Shown here one piece after another: positions 10,035 through 18,107 of a stretch of 64,000 nucleotides of DNA. Made by a program: the position numbers and the translations under genes. Position 1 is the stretch's first letter, and each line of letters opens with the position of its first letter. Below the pieces are notes generated by a model. The model saw nothing but the letters and a program-made list of their open reading frames with translations, did not search any database and had not been told where the DNA came from. Source of the stretch: Mycoplana azooxidifex (GTDB taxonomy: Bacteria > Pseudomonadota > Alphaproteobacteria > Rhizobiales > Rhizobiaceae); the NCBI RefSeq assembly GCF_014196765.1, contig NZ_JACIEE010000005.1, positions 372,001 through 436,000 of the forward strand. Direction: 5' to 3'.

Positions 10035-11755
10035 ATTTCGCTCCTTTGTTCGTTCCTTGCGGAAAGGGTTGCCTCCGCGACGCCGTGGCGCTCGCGCATG
10101 AGGGTGAGAAATCGGGTGCGCTCCTCGGCGGCGCGCTGGACCGGCCAGCCCTTTTCCGTGACCAGCAGGTCCAACGCGGCATCGGTCATGTCGAGGGAGA
10201 GCTCACCGGAAATCGCGAGCGTCGTGCGGCGCAGCAGCAGGTCGTCCAGGTGCTCGACCGCCTCGGAGCGGATCAGGTACAGGAGTTCGCGGGCGCTGTA
10301 GGCGGGATGCGGAAGGCGTTGATCGGCTCCCGCCGCGATGAAGCGGGCGACATCGTCCCCATCCGTGCCGTAGCGCTCGAAGAGCGATGCGGCGCGATCG
10401 GCGGAAATGCCCGTCGATGCCGCGAGCTCTTCAACCCAGCCGCCCCTGTCTTTTGGGAATGCCCGGCCGCCACCGAACGCGCGCTCTGCCGTATCGACGC
10501 GACGCGGCCGGCCGAGCCGTTCCAGCGCCATGTCGGCGGCCATTTCGCCGAAGGAGCGGAATGTCGTCCATTTGCCGCCGATCATGCAGAGCACCGGCGG
10601 CCCGCCGTCCTGGCCTTCGAGCACGGTACAAAAGTGGTCACGTGGGATGCGACCGGTAAAACTGTCGTTGCTGGCGGGAAGCGGGCGCACGCCGGCGAAC
10701 TGGAAGACGATCTCTTCCGGCCAGATATGGACGCCCGGCAGCACGAAGGCGAGCGATTGCAGGATGTAGTCCCGCTCGTCCGCCTCGCAGCGCACCGTGC
10801 CGGGATCGTCGACGCGGATATCCGTTGAGCCGACCAGCACCTTGCCGAGATAGGGGAACAGGATGCAGATCCGCCCGTCCTCGTTCTCGTAGTAGATCAT
10901 GTGCCCGTCGAGCATGTCGCGCAGGCCGGCATTGGCGATGATGAGGTGCGAGCCCTTGGTCCCGCCCATCAGCGGTGCGGGTCGTGCGTTCTTGGGAAAG
11001 AGCGAGCCGTTGGCAATGTCGATCCAGCCGCCAGTCGCGTTGATGACCAATGCCGGCTGGATAAGCAACGTCTCTCCGGAAACGCCGTCGCGCAGCAGGA
11101 AGTCGCCGACCCCGGCCTGTTCGACCGTCGCATGGTTCAACGCCTTGGCATTCGGCCCGGCCGACAATCCGTCGCGCAAGAGCTCGATGCCGATGCGCTC
11201 CGGGTGGCTCACCCAGGCGTCGTAATAGGTCGCAGAATTGCGGATCGCCGGATTGAGCGCCGGCCACTTTGCAAGCGTCGCCTTGCGGCCGCGGAACTGG
11301 TGTTTTGGCATCAGGGCCCGTTTGCGCGTCAGAAAATCGTATATGCCGAGGCCCGCCTTGATCGCGACCGCACCGCGCCGGCTCGGGCGCCGGGTGAGGC
11401 CGAGGAACCGCACGATGCCGTTGGCGAGACCGGAGAAAGTATCGAAGATCGGCACCGTGGTCGGTAGCGGCGCGACATAATGCGACGCGTTGCGCAGCAG
11501 CCGGTCGCGCTCGACGAGCGACTCCTTCACCAGGCTGAACTCGCCGTTCTCCAGATAGCGCAAGCCGCCATGGACCATCCGCGACAGCGCCGCACTTGCA
11601 CCAGAGCAATAGTCGCCCTTCTCGACGAGGAGCACGCTTACGCCCTGCAACGCCAGCTCGCGGAAGACGCTGAGGCCGTTGATGCCGCCGCCGAGGACGC
11701 ACACGTCCACGTTCGGGCTCCGGCGAAGCCCGTCCATTGTCTCTGCACGGTTCAT
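10007..11755 (-). CDS. FAD-dependent glycerol-3-phosphate-dehydrogenase family protein (GlpD/EryB-like)
   Basis: This 582-residue protein has an N-terminal FAD fold 'CVLGGGINGLSVFRELA' (residues about 18-34) and the GlpD signature 'SRMVHGGLRYLENGEFSLV'. 'PLMGGTKGSHLII' and the GlpD C-terminal domain ('GGKWTTFRSFGEMAADMAL') follow. GlpD oxidises sn-glycerol 3-phosphate at the membrane; the related EryB oxidises erythritol phosphate in Brucella and rhizobia. Presence beside an FGGY kinase, an importer and a SorC-type regulator favours a polyol phosphate rather than glycerol phosphate. It lies 12 nt below the AKR stop at 11768. Substrate assignment is inference. Confidence 0.85.
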   Translation of the reverse strand: MNRAETMDGLRRSPNVDVCVLGGGINGLSVFRELALQGVSVLLVEKGDYCSGASAALSRMVHGGLRYLENGEFSLVKESLVERDRLLRNASHYVAPLPTTVPIFDTFSGLANGIVRFLGLTRRPSRRGAVAIKAGLGIYDFLTRKRALMPKHQFRGRKATLAKWPALNPAIRNSATYYDAWVSHPERIGIELLRDGLSAGPNAKALNHATVEQAGVGDFLLRDGVSGETLLIQPALVINATGGWIDIANGSLFPKNARPAPLMGGTKGSHLIIANAGLRDMLDGHMIYYENEDGRICILFPYLGKVLVGSTDIRVDDPGTVRCEADERDYILQSLAFVLPGVHIWPEEIVFQFAGVRPLPASNDSFTGRIPRDHFCTVLEGQDGGPPVLCMIGGKWTTFRSFGEMAADMALERLGRPRRVDTAERAFGGGRAFPKDRGGWVEELAASTGISADRAASLFERYGTDGDDVARFIAAGADQRLPHPAYSARELLYLIRSEAVEHLDDLLLRRTTLAISGELSLDMTDAALDLLVTEKGWPVQRAAEERTRFLTLMRERHGVAEATLSARNEQRSEICETTARSG

Positions 11756-11767
11756 GATGGCAGCCCG

Positions 11768-12763
11768 TTATCCGTCCATGGTGGCGAGTTGCGCCGATAT
11801 GGCCACGTCGATGGCCGCAAGATCGTCTGTCGAAAGCCGGAGCGTTCCGGCCCGCGCATTGTCGAGCGCCTGCGCCGGGTTTCGCGCGCCGCAGAGCGCG
11901 AAAGTCACGCCCGGCTGCGCCAGCGTCCAGGCGATCACGACTTGCGCGATGCTGGCGTTATGGCGGTCGGCGACGGACCGGATCGTCTCGGAAAAGGTCT
12001 TGGCCTTTTGGCGGTTGGCGACGGAGAAGCGGGGATTGTCCTTGCGCTGGTCGTCGCCGGAAAAGACGCGGTCCGGCCCGATCGTTCCGGACAAGAGGCC
12101 GAGCGCCAGCGAGGAATAGCTGAGCGTGGAACCCCCGCTGGCAAGAGTGAGCGGCAGCAGGTCCGCCTCGATCTCGCGATCGATCATGCTGAACCGCTCC
12201 TGGATCGCATCGAGCGACCCGGTCCTGATATACTGCTCCAGCTCCGTCCGGTTGACGTTGCTGGCGCCGATCGCACGGATCTTCCCCGCCCGTTTCAGCG
12301 CTTCCAGCGCTGCGACCGTCTCCTCGATCGGCGTCGTCGGATCCTGCCAGTGGGTAATGTAGAGGTCGATATAGTCCGTGCCGAGCCGGCGCAGGCTTTC
12401 CTCCACCTCGTGGATGATCGAATCCCGGCCGAGATAGCGGTGAACCGGCTTGCCGTCCTGGTCGAAGAAGTGGTTGCCCTTCTGCGTATGCCAGACGAGG
12501 CCGCATTTCGTGGCGATCACTGCCTTGTCGCGCCGGCCGGCCAGCGCCTTGCCGACGATCTCTTCCGAGCGGCCGAGGCCATAGGCTGGCGCGGTGTCGA
12601 TGAGCGTCACCCCGGCGTCGAGCGAGGCCTGGATGGCGGCGATGGACTCCGCCTCGTCCGTGCCGCCCCACATCCAGCCGCCGATCGCCCATGTCCCGAG
12701 GCCGACGGCGGAGGCCTTGACGCCGGAGCGTCCGATTTCGCGGATCGACTGTTCGCCGCTCAT
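11768..12763 (-). CDS. Aldo/keto reductase of the polyol operon
   Basis: This 331-residue AKR has the catalytic Asp/Tyr in 'DTAPAYGLGRSEE', Lys in 'VIATKCGL' and His in 'DLYITHWQDP', all present. 'LCGARNPAQALDNA' matches the C-terminal cofactor segment. Its ATG overlaps the regulator stop (ATGA, 12760-12763), so the two are translationally coupled. It may reduce or oxidise an aldose, ketose or the aldehyde released by the aldolase. It is only distantly like the AKR at 3855-4844. Confidence 0.87.
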   Translation of the reverse strand: MSGEQSIREIGRSGVKASAVGLGTWAIGGWMWGGTDEAESIAAIQASLDAGVTLIDTAPAYGLGRSEEIVGKALAGRRDKAVIATKCGLVWHTQKGNHFFDQDGKPVHRYLGRDSIIHEVEESLRRLGTDYIDLYITHWQDPTTPIEETVAALEALKRAGKIRAIGASNVNRTELEQYIRTGSLDAIQERFSMIDREIEADLLPLTLASGGSTLSYSSLALGLLSGTIGPDRVFSGDDQRKDNPRFSVANRQKAKTFSETIRSVADRHNASIAQVVIAWTLAQPGVTFALCGARNPAQALDNARAGTLRLSTDDLAAIDVAISAQLATMDG

Positions 12764-13767
12764 GCAGGAAATCCTTCCTGGGATGCCATATCGAGAATGC
12801 GGGCACCCGTCGCCTCGTCGGTAACGAGCGTGTCGAGATGGTTGCCGCGAAGCACGCTGAGGATCGGGCCGGCCTTGTTGGGGCCGCTCGCAACACCGAT
12901 CTTCATCGGGATCGAGGCAAATTCCGGCAGCGTCAGTGAGACCAGAGAGCGGTTGAGGCTGTAGTCGCAGACCCGGCCGTGATCGTCGAGCAGGTGGGCC
13001 AGCAGTTCGCAGCTCGCACCCGATCGTTCGATCGCCGCGCGGTCGGTGCTGGAGGACGGGTGCAGGTCGTAATAGCTCGAATCGTCCGTCAGGATCGAGC
13101 CGATGCCGACCACTGCGACCTTGGCCTCGCGCGCCCGCTGGAAGACATCGGCGACGGAGCGCATGTTCATCAGCATCGCCCGCTGTCCGGCATCGTCGGC
13201 AAAGAGCGGCGCATGGATCTGGTAGGAGCGCCCGCCAAGCCGGTCGGCCATCAGCGTCGAGACGTGGTTGACGTCGGTATAGTGCTTGCCCTGCACGCAG
13301 CCTGTCGCCGGGATGACCTCGACATCGAAGCGGTGCGGCACCTGTAGGCCGGCGACGACGGCGCTGACGCCTTTGCCGCCGGTGATGCAGATCGTGTCGC
13401 CGTCGGCGATCTCCTCGAGAAGCAGCCGAGCCGCCGCCTCTCCGACCGCCTGAAGGGCTGTCTGCGGATTGTCCGAGACCGTCGGCACCACGACCGCGCG
13501 GCTGATCCCGCCGATCGCCAGGAGCCGCTCCTCCATGTCCACCAGCGGCTCTATCGGTGATTTGATCTTGATCTCGACGAGGCCGAGTTGGCGGCCGCGC
13601 TTGATGAGGCGGTTGATCGTGGCGTGCGAGAGCCCGAGCTGGTCGGCGATCTGCGCCTGCGTCAACCCCTCCAGGAAGTGCAGCACGAGCGCCTGGTGCA
13701 TCTGGCGGGCGATCACGATCTCCTCGCGGGGTGCGGTCGTCCTGGGTTTCTGTTTGACGATCGGCAT
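12760..13767 (-). CDS. SorC/DeoR-type sugar-binding transcriptional regulator (EryD/LsrR-like)
   Basis: This 335-residue protein has an N-terminal helix-turn-helix at about 22-55 ('FLEGLTQAQIADQLGLSHAT', then 'INRLIKRG') and the SorC sugar-binding domain from about 65 onwards ('ISRAVVVPT', 'GDTICITGGKGVSAVVAGL'). This family senses phosphorylated sugars and often represses its own operon, as EryD and LsrR do. Unusually it is embedded in the middle of the operon, 1 nt from the permease stop and overlapping the AKR start. The likely target is the promoter at 17682-17710. Confidence 0.88.
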   Translation of the reverse strand: MPIVKQKPRTTAPREEIVIARQMHQALVLHFLEGLTQAQIADQLGLSHATINRLIKRGRQLGLVEIKIKSPIEPLVDMEERLLAIGGISRAVVVPTVSDNPQTALQAVGEAAARLLLEEIADGDTICITGGKGVSAVVAGLQVPHRFDVEVIPATGCVQGKHYTDVNHVSTLMADRLGGRSYQIHAPLFADDAGQRAMLMNMRSVADVFQRAREAKVAVVGIGSILTDDSSYYDLHPSSSTDRAAIERSGASCELLAHLLDDHGRVCDYSLNRSLVSLTLPEFASIPMKIGVASGPNKAGPILSVLRGNHLDTLVTDEATGARILDMASQEGFPA

Positions 13768-13768
13768 G

Positions 13769-14758
13769 TCAGGCGGCCTTCCGCTGGTGCAGGAAATGGT
13801 CGATGGAAACGGCGGCGAGCAGAATGCACCCCTTGATCATGTCCTGCCAATAGACCGAGACGTTGAGCAGGATCAGCGACGAGGTGACCACCGACAGCAG
13901 CGCGATGCCGAGGATGGCGCCGAGAATGGTGCCCGAGCCGCCGTTGAGCGAGGCCCCGCCGATGACGGCGGCGGCGATGATGTTCAACTCCATGCCGACG
14001 CCGAAGGTGGGGGTCGCCGCACCGAAGCGGGACATGTAGATGACCCCTGCGACACCAGCGAGCGTCGAGCACAGCACCGTCACCCAGAACTTCACCTGGT
14101 TGGTCTTGATGCCGGAATAGAGCGCAGCCTTCTCGTTGCTGCCCGTGTAGAAGACCTTGCGGAAGGCGGTCGCCCGGCGCAGCAGGAAGTCGAACAGGAT
14201 GACGACGGCGACGAAGATCAGGATGACGTAGGGAACGCCGTGGAACGTGCCCTGCCCCACCGCCTTGAAGCCCGCCGGCAGCGTGAACAGCGACAGCGGC
14301 GTGCCCTTGGTGACGATGAGGCAGAGGCCGCGCACGATCACCATGGCCGCCAGTGACGTGATGAAGTGATTGAGGCCGACGACGGTCACGAAGAAGCCCA
14401 TGATGCCGCCGATGGCGCTGCTGGCCAGGATGCCTATAAGCGAGGCCGACCAGGGGTCGAGCCCGGCAAGGAACAGCGAACCTGAGAGAACCATCGCGAA
14501 GCAGACGACCGAGCCGACCGCAAGATCGATGCCGCCGACGATGAGCAGGATCGTCATGCCGACGACGACGATCCCTTCGACCGAAAAGCTCATCAGCATG
14601 GCGCGGAAATTGCCGAGCGTGAGGAAGTGCGGCGAGGCGAAGCTCATGATCACGCAGAGTGCGAGGATGATCGCGATCAGCCCCGCCTCGCGCATCGTGC
14701 CGATGCGCTTGAAGGACGATGCCCTCGGCGCAACGGCCGTCATCGTGTCGATTGCCAT
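13769..14758 (-). CDS. Sugar ABC transporter permease (RbsC family)
   Basis: I place the start at ATG 14758 (GGGAG 9 nt upstream), giving 329 residues; an upstream ATG at 14791 overlaps the ATPase stop but lacks a good ribosome site. Repeated hydrophobic spans and the RbsC-family segments 'GGIDLAVGSVVCF' and 'NIIAAAVIGGASLNGGSGT' identify a CUT2 permease of the inner membrane. Only one permease gene is present, so it probably forms a homodimer with the ATPase encoded just upstream. Confidence 0.88.
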   Translation of the reverse strand: MAIDTMTAVAPRASSFKRIGTMREAGLIAIILALCVIMSFASPHFLTLGNFRAMLMSFSVEGIVVVGMTILLIVGGIDLAVGSVVCFAMVLSGSLFLAGLDPWSASLIGILASSAIGGIMGFFVTVVGLNHFITSLAAMVIVRGLCLIVTKGTPLSLFTLPAGFKAVGQGTFHGVPYVILIFVAVVILFDFLLRRATAFRKVFYTGSNEKAALYSGIKTNQVKFWVTVLCSTLAGVAGVIYMSRFGAATPTFGVGMELNIIAAAVIGGASLNGGSGTILGAILGIALLSVVTSSLILLNVSVYWQDMIKGCILLAAVSIDHFLHQRKAA

Positions 14759-14780
14759 TCCCGTTTCTCCCAGTTTTTCG

Positions 14781-16313
14781 TCACGCGGCATGGTTTGCCG
14801 CCCTTGCCGTACCCAGCCCCGAGGCGAGGCGGATCACGGCCTCCTCCGTCATCTCCTCTTCGCCGAGTTCCCCCGCGATGCGTCCTTCGCGCACGACGAG
14901 CACGCGGTCGCAAAGCCCGAGCAGCTCCGACATTTCCGACGAGATGACGACGATGCCGATGCCCGAGCGCGCAAGTTCGCGCAGCAGGCGGTGAATTTCC
15001 GCTTTCGCGCCGACGTCGATGCCGCGCGTCGGCTCGTCCATCAGGATGACCTTCGGCCCGACGGCAAGTTGCTTGGCGATCGCAACCTTCTGCTGGTTGC
15101 CGCCGGACAGCGACTTGACCGGCGCGTCGACGCCGCTCATGCGCACCGCAAGCCGCCGCGCGAACTCCTCTGCAAGTGCGGCTTCCGCACGGCGGTTCAA
15201 CAGGCCGGCCGGATTGGTCAACGCCTTCAGGTCCAGCACGGAGATGTTCTGGGCGATGGACAATTCGAGAAAGACGCCGGAGCCCTTGCGGTCCTCGGAT
15301 AGGTAGACGATGCCGGCTTTCACGGCATCCGAATAGGATCTGATCTTCTGCGTGTCGCCATGCAGACGCACCGTACCCGCGGTGTGCGACCGCAGCCCGC
15401 AGATACCCTCGGCGATTTCGGTGCGGCCGGAACCGATCAGGCCGCCGATGCCGAGGATTTCGCCCTTGCGCAATGTGAAGCTGACATCCTGGAAGCGTGC
15501 ACCGTCACCGATGCGATCGACTTCAAGGATTTTTTCGCCGGATGCTTCGTCCGCACCAAGCTTGTCCGGATAGAGCTGCGTGATCTCGCGACCGACCATG
15601 CGGCGCACCACGTCGTCCGGCGTCACATCGGAAATGCGGTCGGTGCAGACATAGCGGCCGTCGCGGAACACGGTGACCCGATCGCAGAGGCTGAAGATCT
15701 CGGCCATGCGGTGGCTGATATAGATGATCGAGATGCCGTTCGCCTTGAGGTCACGGATGATCGAGAACAGCTGCTGCGCCTCGGTTTCGGTCAGCGCCGC
15801 GGTCGGCTCGTCCAGGATCAGCACGCGGCAGTCGAGCGTCAGCGCCTTGGCGATCTCGACGAGTTGCTGGCTGGAAATCGGCAGGTCCGCCACCTTGCGG
15901 CGGACGTCGATGGCGGCGAGCCGGTTCATCACGGCCTGCGCATCGCGCTCCAGCGCGCGGTAATTCATGAAGGGCGTGCGGCGGCGATTGGTCGCCGCCA
16001 TGAACATGTTTTCGGCAACCGTCGCATCCGGGCAGAGTGCGATCTCCTGGTGCACGAGGCCGATACCGAGCGACTGGGCGGCAGCAGGCGAGGCAATGCG
16101 CACGGCCTTGCCGTCGATGCGGATTTCGCCTTCCGAAGGCTGCAGCACGCCGGCGATGATGTTCATCAGCGTCGACTTGCCGGCACCGTTCTCGCCGCAG
16201 AGCGCATGGACCTCGCCGCGTTCGAGCGTGAAATCGACGTCGGTCAACGCCTTCACCGCCCCGAAATGCTTGGTCACGCCATGAATGGTGAGCACCGGCT
16301 CCGCCATCGTCAT
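14781..16313 (-). CDS. Sugar ABC transporter ATPase with two nucleotide-binding domains (RbsA family)
   Basis: This 510-residue protein starts at ATG 16313 (or 16307, two residues later). NBD1 has Walker A 'GENGAGKST', signature '[13 protein letters not shown]' and Walker B '[11 protein letters not shown]'. NBD2 has '[16 protein letters not shown]' and '[19 protein letters not shown]'. This double-NBD layout is typical of CUT2 importers for pentoses and polyols. The frame stays open far upstream through the RIME region to 17018, but that part is a shadow of the binding-protein gene. Confidence 0.92.
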   Translation of the reverse strand: MTMAEPVLTIHGVTKHFGAVKALTDVDFTLERGEVHALCGENGAGKSTLMNIIAGVLQPSEGEIRIDGKAVRIASPAAAQSLGIGLVHQEIALCPDATVAENMFMAATNRRRTPFMNYRALERDAQAVMNRLAAIDVRRKVADLPISSQQLVEIAKALTLDCRVLILDEPTAALTETEAQQLFSIIRDLKANGISIIYISHRMAEIFSLCDRVTVFRDGRYVCTDRISDVTPDDVVRRMVGREITQLYPDKLGADEASGEKILEVDRIGDGARFQDVSFTLRKGEILGIGGLIGSGRTEIAEGICGLRSHTAGTVRLHGDTQKIRSYSDAVKAGIVYLSEDRKGSGVFLELSIAQNISVLDLKALTNPAGLLNRRAEAALAEEFARRLAVRMSGVDAPVKSLSGGNQQKVAIAKQLAVGPKVILMDEPTRGIDVGAKAEIHRLLRELARSGIGIVVISSEMSELLGLCDRVLVVREGRIAGELGEEEMTEEAVIRLASGLGTARAANHAA

Positions 16314-16368
16314 TTTTCCCTTTCCATAGCCGGCAATCGTACTGAGATCGAAGGCGGCGGCGACAGGT

Positions 16369-16423
16369 TCCCTCTTCTCCCCAGCGGGGAGAAGTGCCGC
16401 GCGTATGCGAGGTGATGAGGGGG
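16369..16423 (+). repeat. RIME-like repeat, mosaic copy C
   Basis: This element shares the outer modules of copies A and B (CCCTCTTCTCCCCAGCGGGG at its left, TGATGAGGGG at its right). The central GGCCCGAAGGGCC hairpin is replaced by a different sequence (TGCCGCGCGTATGCGAGG). It sits in the same intergenic gap as copy B, in opposite orientation. Confidence 0.6.
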
Positions 16424-16452
16424 TCTTTGCCGCAAACTCGGAGCCAGCCGTC

Positions 16453-16508
16453 CCCCTCATCCGGCCCTTCGGGCCACCTTCTCCCCGCCGGGGAGAAGAG
16501 GGAGCAAG
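16453..16508 (-). repeat. RIME-like palindromic repeat, copy B
   Basis: The minus strand of this 56-bp stretch is identical to 9125-9180 except for one A/G difference. It contains the same two hairpins. Together with copy C it fills the 233-bp gap between the binding-protein stop and the ATPase start, where it may stabilise the upstream message or cause partial termination. Confidence 0.75.
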
Positions 16509-16546
16509 CCGCGACTTTCTGCGGTCCCCCTCTTCCAACTGCGCCC

Positions 16547-17575
16547 TTATTCCTCGATGCCCTTGGTGCCGCGACGCTTCAGGTACTTGTCCCAGTAGAA
16601 GTCGTCGGCATTGTCCGCCGTCACGATGGAGAGGCCATTGTCGACCACCGGGATGCTCATCGGGTTGAAGCCGGAGCGCGTGGCGTCGTTCATCGGGTCG
16701 ATCAGTTCGGGATGCTTGGCCAGCCACAGCAGCATGAAGCCCATGTAGCCCTGCATGCCCTGGTTCGGGTTGATCGAACCGAAGACTTCGCCGGCCTTGA
16801 TCATGTCGAGGATGTTGGCGTTGACGTCCGCACACATGACGAGGACCTTGCCGCCGCTTTCCTTGTTGGCCTGCGCGGCGCCGATCGCCGAGTTCGCTTC
16901 CGGCATGAAGACCGCGCCGAGGTTCGGATTGGCCTGGATCAGGCTCGAAAGCCCCTGATAGGCCTTGGTCGGATCCTGGTTGGAGGCGGCGCGGCCGACG
17001 AGCTTCATGTCGGGCCACTTCTCTTCCATCCGGCCGACGAAGGCCGCGATGCGCTTGTCGTGATTGTCCTGGCCGGGGTTTTCCAGCACCGCATATTCGC
17101 CCTTGCCGCCCATCTTCTCGGCGATCGCATCGGCGGCATAGGTGCCTTCGCGGGTGTTGTCCGAGGTAATGAAGGATACGCGCTTGGACAGCGGCGAGTC
17201 GGCCGCAAAGGTCACGACGGCCGTGCCCTGGTCGATGGCGCGGTTGATCGGCTCGATGAACGGATCGGAGTTCATCGGATGAACGAGAATGCCGGCCGGG
17301 TTCTGCGCCAGCGCCTGGTCGAACGTGGCGATCTGCTTGTTGACGTCATATTCCGGCGTGCCGGTATATTCCGTCTCGCAGCCGAGCTGCTGGCCCGCCT
17401 GCTTGAACATCTCATAGACCGGGAACCAGTATTCCACGCCCGAGACCATGACGTTCATGACGTATTTCTCGCCCGGCTTGCAGCGGAACGGATTCTCCGT
17501 CTCGGCGGCCGCGGAACCGGCAAAAAACGTTGTTGCAAGGACCGCCATCGCGGTCGTGCTCAAAAAAGTGCGCAA
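16547..17575 (-). CDS. Sugar ABC transporter substrate-binding protein (RbsB family)
   Basis: Start chosen at TTG 17575, preceded by GAGGAGG at 5 nt. It gives a clean signal peptide ([20 protein letters not shown] then AAAE) and 342 residues; the open frame to 17710 would bury this signal. The mature protein has the periplasmic-binding type I pattern: '[20 protein letters not shown]', '[20 protein letters not shown]' and '[19 protein letters not shown]'. It delivers the ligand to the permease/ATPase pair downstream. It is the first gene of the polyol operon. The ligand is unknown; operon context suggests a polyol or sugar. Confidence 0.88.
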   Translation of the reverse strand: MRTFLSTTAMAVLATTFFAGSAAAETENPFRCKPGEKYVMNVMVSGVEYWFPVYEMFKQAGQQLGCETEYTGTPEYDVNKQIATFDQALAQNPAGILVHPMNSDPFIEPINRAIDQGTAVVTFAADSPLSKRVSFITSDNTREGTYAADAIAEKMGGKGEYAVLENPGQDNHDKRIAAFVGRMEEKWPDMKLVGRAASNQDPTKAYQGLSSLIQANPNLGAVFMPEANSAIGAAQANKESGGKVLVMCADVNANILDMIKAGEVFGSINPNQGMQGYMGFMLLWLAKHPELIDPMNDATRSGFNPMSIPVVDNGLSIVTADNADDFYWDKYLKRRGTKGIEE

Positions 17576-17681
17576 GTGTCCTCCTCGAGGCCGAAGCCCC
17601 TCCCAAAAAGCCCGAGGGCGTCGAGCCGACGCCGCTGATCCCAGTGAAAACCGAACCTCCTCCTCGAAGTCCGATATCGCC

Positions 17682-17710
17682 ACTAGAGGGCAAGAGGAAA
17701 TTGATGTCAA
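17682..17710 (-). promoter_or_regulatory. Predicted sigma-70 promoter of the polyol ABC operon
   Basis: On the minus strand, TTGACA (17705-17710) is followed after exactly 17 nt by TCTAGT (17682-17687), a perfect -35 and a 4/6 -10. Transcription would start near 17675, leaving a leader of about 100 nt before the TTG start codon. The leader contains a small GGCGTCG/CGACGCC stem. Confidence 0.6.
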
Positions 17711-17725
17711 TATAATTCAATGCAA

Positions 17726-17737
17726 GAAATATATTTC
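17726..17737. promoter_or_regulatory. Candidate operator: 12-bp perfect palindrome upstream of -35
   Basis: GAAATATATTTC is a perfect palindrome in an AT-rich island 15 bp upstream of the -35 hexamer, in otherwise GC-rich DNA. Its position suits a regulator of the operon, perhaps the SorC-type protein encoded within it. Function is inferred. Confidence 0.35.
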
Positions 17738-18107
17738 ACGACCTACCGATCCGATGGGATGGAAGGTTCAGAGGCTGCGACTGGGCGGAACAGAAGTCTC
17801 CAAGTGTCCGGGACGTCCGCGCAATGACCGAAGCAGCCGACATCCGACGAACAGGCGCCCCGATCGTCGCGCCGCGCACAATGTAATTCTGGTCCGCAGG
17901 GGCAACCGCGCTCCTTGACCGGGTGGGACAGTCGCGCAGTACCGCGATCCTCCGGAGCCGGACCACCAGCCGGCAATGCTCGCGGCTCACGGCCGGATGG
18001 CCTCGATCCTTGCGGCGATGGCGACGACGTGGATTCCGGCGGAGCACACACGTCCGGCTCCTAGGCACGGGGCCGTGCAGCAACGGTTCCGCTTGGGGCG
18101 GCCCGCC

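Larger units (their letters stand above)
17576..18107. other. 532-bp non-coding stretch between RTX gene and polyol operon
   Basis: The left third carries the leader, the promoter (17682-17710) and the palindrome (17726-17737). In the right part (about 17740-18107) I see no convincing gene, tRNA or T-rich terminator, only short frames without ribosome sites and a weak GC hairpin right after the RTX stop. Confidence 0.5.
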
